The notes under the pieces: model-generated | Database searches by the model: none | Told to the model about the DNA's origin: nothing | The model's input: the letters and a program-made list of their open reading frames with translations, nothing else | Assembly: GCA_964036155.1 (NCBI GenBank) | Contig: OZ038423.1 | Location: 40,997,249-41,061,248 of the forward strand | Origin: Diploscapter coronatus | Taxonomy: Eukaryota > Nematoda > Chromadorea > Rhabditida > Rhabditidae | DNA: 64,000 bases | Reading direction: 5' to 3' | Translations under genes and position numbers: made by a program | Shown: piece after piece, positions 62,416 through 64,000 of the stretch | Numbering within the stretch: the stretch's first letter is position 1 | Layout: each line of letters starts with the position of its first letter

Positions 62416-62928
62416 ATGCTCGTCTTTGCAGTACTGCATCTTGACAGAGAATCACTGAAATAGGCTAAAAACTTGACTAAAATAATTTGATACTCCCTAA
62501 TTATGTTGTTCAAAAGAAAACATCGAAAGTTTATCAAAAAATATGTTTAAAATGAATCTCAAAATGACGGTTTTTTGTCTTCACTAAATTGATCACTCTG
62601 ACATACTGCGAGAGGTGCATGTGTTTCTCCTAATATAGAATTTCATCATATAAACTGAGCAAAAAATCATTTTAAAAGAAATTTGTTCCATTAGAAAGGT
62701 CAATTCAGATGCGTAGAACAGTCCGTTTTCAAAAAAAAATAATAGTAAGCTCAAGAAACTTAGGAAAAGTTGTAAAAATTTCGCATACCTCTTTTCTAAT
62801 TGTAAAGTCAAAATATTAGCATTGTCGTAATTTGATGCGCATTTTCAATAAATATTTATCTTGCGTTATTGATAGCCATGAATTCGAGAAATTTGTACTA
62901 TTCCATCAGAGAAGTATACTCTATTTGT
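62416..62928. repeat. spacer of the palindrome carrying the 29.5-kb repeat
   Basis: About 510 bp between the arms. Its left part matches 29530-29760 in reverse complement (TAATTATG, GATACTCCC and TACTGCATCTT landmarks). No gene seen. Confidence 0.6.
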
Positions 62929-64000
62929 CTATTATTGCTTATCACTACTTTTCTGGTTATTATCAAAATCTAGACCAATAAGCATTTAGCTCAAACATTT
63001 TATTAAAATTACTTCAAACTATCGTATAACAAATCATGAATAGACAAAGAGACAATGGAATGAAATAGCTAAAAAAAGCGACAAATCAACACCCTATGAA
63101 ATCATGTAGAAAGATATTGTAGGAAATATGGTATTGTATATCTAGAAAACGCAGATACTCAAATTAGCATAAGCAAAAGATCTATTCCGAAAAAATCAAA
63201 ACTAGATTCCGTGACACCACTGTTTGTAATTACCACTTGAAGGTAATTCAGCTGCTGATAGATTATTAATCCTGGCCCAGTTCGGTTTATTGCGATAATA
63301 TTTGATAATTAATGGAGTAATATTGACCAAATGATTTGCTGAATGACCATTTCTGTCCGTATAAGTTTGTCATTATAAATGACATTCCATCACTACTAAT
63401 TTCATAAGCTTCCTTCGGAACTAAGGCCAAAAATATCACAACAGAATCTTTCAGATCGTGTCTTTTAGTGTGGATAACTATTTTTCGCTTCAGCTCGATA
63501 TGATTCTTATAGAAATGCTAAAGAATATTCTATTTTAAAAAATATGGGAAATGTTACCTCTAAAAGTTTCGATATCGCATGATGGCATGAATCGACAAAT
63601 GAGGAAAGTTCAATGTCGTTAACGCTTTTCAGCACCTTCAACATCATTTCACTTTCCATTTCGAGATCTCGACCATAAATGTAAATCTTATTTGCCTAAA
63701 TTCATTTTATTGTTTTATTGCAACAAGACATTCTTTATATTTAAAGTTGATGAAATCTTGCATTTTCTTAGTTTATGATAATATTGGTACATATTTAATT
63801 TTTTATAATAATTCATTTACCGTCAACAGAATATCGGAATAGACTAAACTGACAAGTGGGCTGACGTTTTCGAATGTACTTATAGAAGCATTGGAAATAC
63901 CTAAATGTAGAATGGAAATTTTATTTGGTTAAGTTTTCTATTATCATTCCTTCATCCTCCTTTCAAGAAGTGCAACTACAGAATTTGACAGTTAATGGAA
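62929..64000 (-). pseudogene. inverted partial copy of the F-box gene (runs off window)
   Basis: On the minus strand it contains copies of F-box exons 6-8: about 63821-63900, 63558-63695 and 63287-63517, with stop at 63287-63289 and intact splice signals where checked. Exons 1-5, including the F-box itself, would lie beyond 64000 if present. It may therefore be an intact inverted paralogue cut by the window, or a truncated pseudogene. Divergence from the + copy is very low. Confidence 0.6.

Overview
The window reads as nuclear DNA of a nematode. Evidence: many short introns with TTTTCAG-type acceptors; TTTCAG or TTTAG acceptor-like sites just upstream of several start codons, as expected for spliced-leader addition; replication-type histone genes with a nematode-style 3' stem-loop; a histone H4 with the Cys seen in Caenorhabditis H4; and nematode-typical families (chondroitin-proteoglycan-like secreted protein, CC-domain peptide, expanded C-type lectin and F-box types). 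The genus cannot be fixed from the sequence alone. Gene models were built by hand from splice signals and reading-frame continuity; no alignment or prediction program was run.

Layout. 0-4.3 kb: a COX7C-like respiratory subunit and a secreted Ser-Gly-rich, Cys-rich proteoglycan-like protein, both +. 5.2-18.8 kb: a repeat-rich block with broken, inverted copies of part of a RecQ5-like helicase gene in the order X-Y-X'-unique-Y'; an intact 11-exon C-type lectin gene lies in the unique part. 18.8-23.4 kb: about 4.6 kb without a convincing gene, including a GC-richer island. 23.5-28.9 kb: a 20-exon CNNM (ancient conserved domain) membrane protein. 30.5-34.4 kb: a complete core histone quartet, H2B(-) H2A(+) H3(-) H4(+), every gene with introns and a 3' stem-loop. 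34.8-37.8 kb: an RBFOX-like RNA-binding protein. 38.4-46.2 kb: two small unrecognised genes, a pyrimidine-rich stretch, a mariner-like MITE and an unexplained set of short exons. 46.4-50.0 kb: an ornithine-decarboxylase-fold protein that has lost key catalytic residues. 50.9-51.6 kb: a small secreted CC-domain peptide (-). 52.3-56.3 kb: an unrecognised helical protein with two alternative last exons. 57.1-57.7 kb: a short Kelch-repeat protein (-). 58.2-62.1 kb: an F-box gene carrying a 2-kb fold-back element in one intron. 61.4-64 kb: an inverted copy of the 3' half of that F-box gene, running off the window.

The histone genes work together as one packaging unit for S-phase chromatin. The other genes look like independent housekeeping, secreted and regulatory loci. 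The points most worth following up are the catalytically dead ODC paralogue (a possible antizyme-inhibitor-type protein), the scrambled RecQ5 duplications, the F-box palindrome with its fold-back intron, and repeated use of GC-AG introns.
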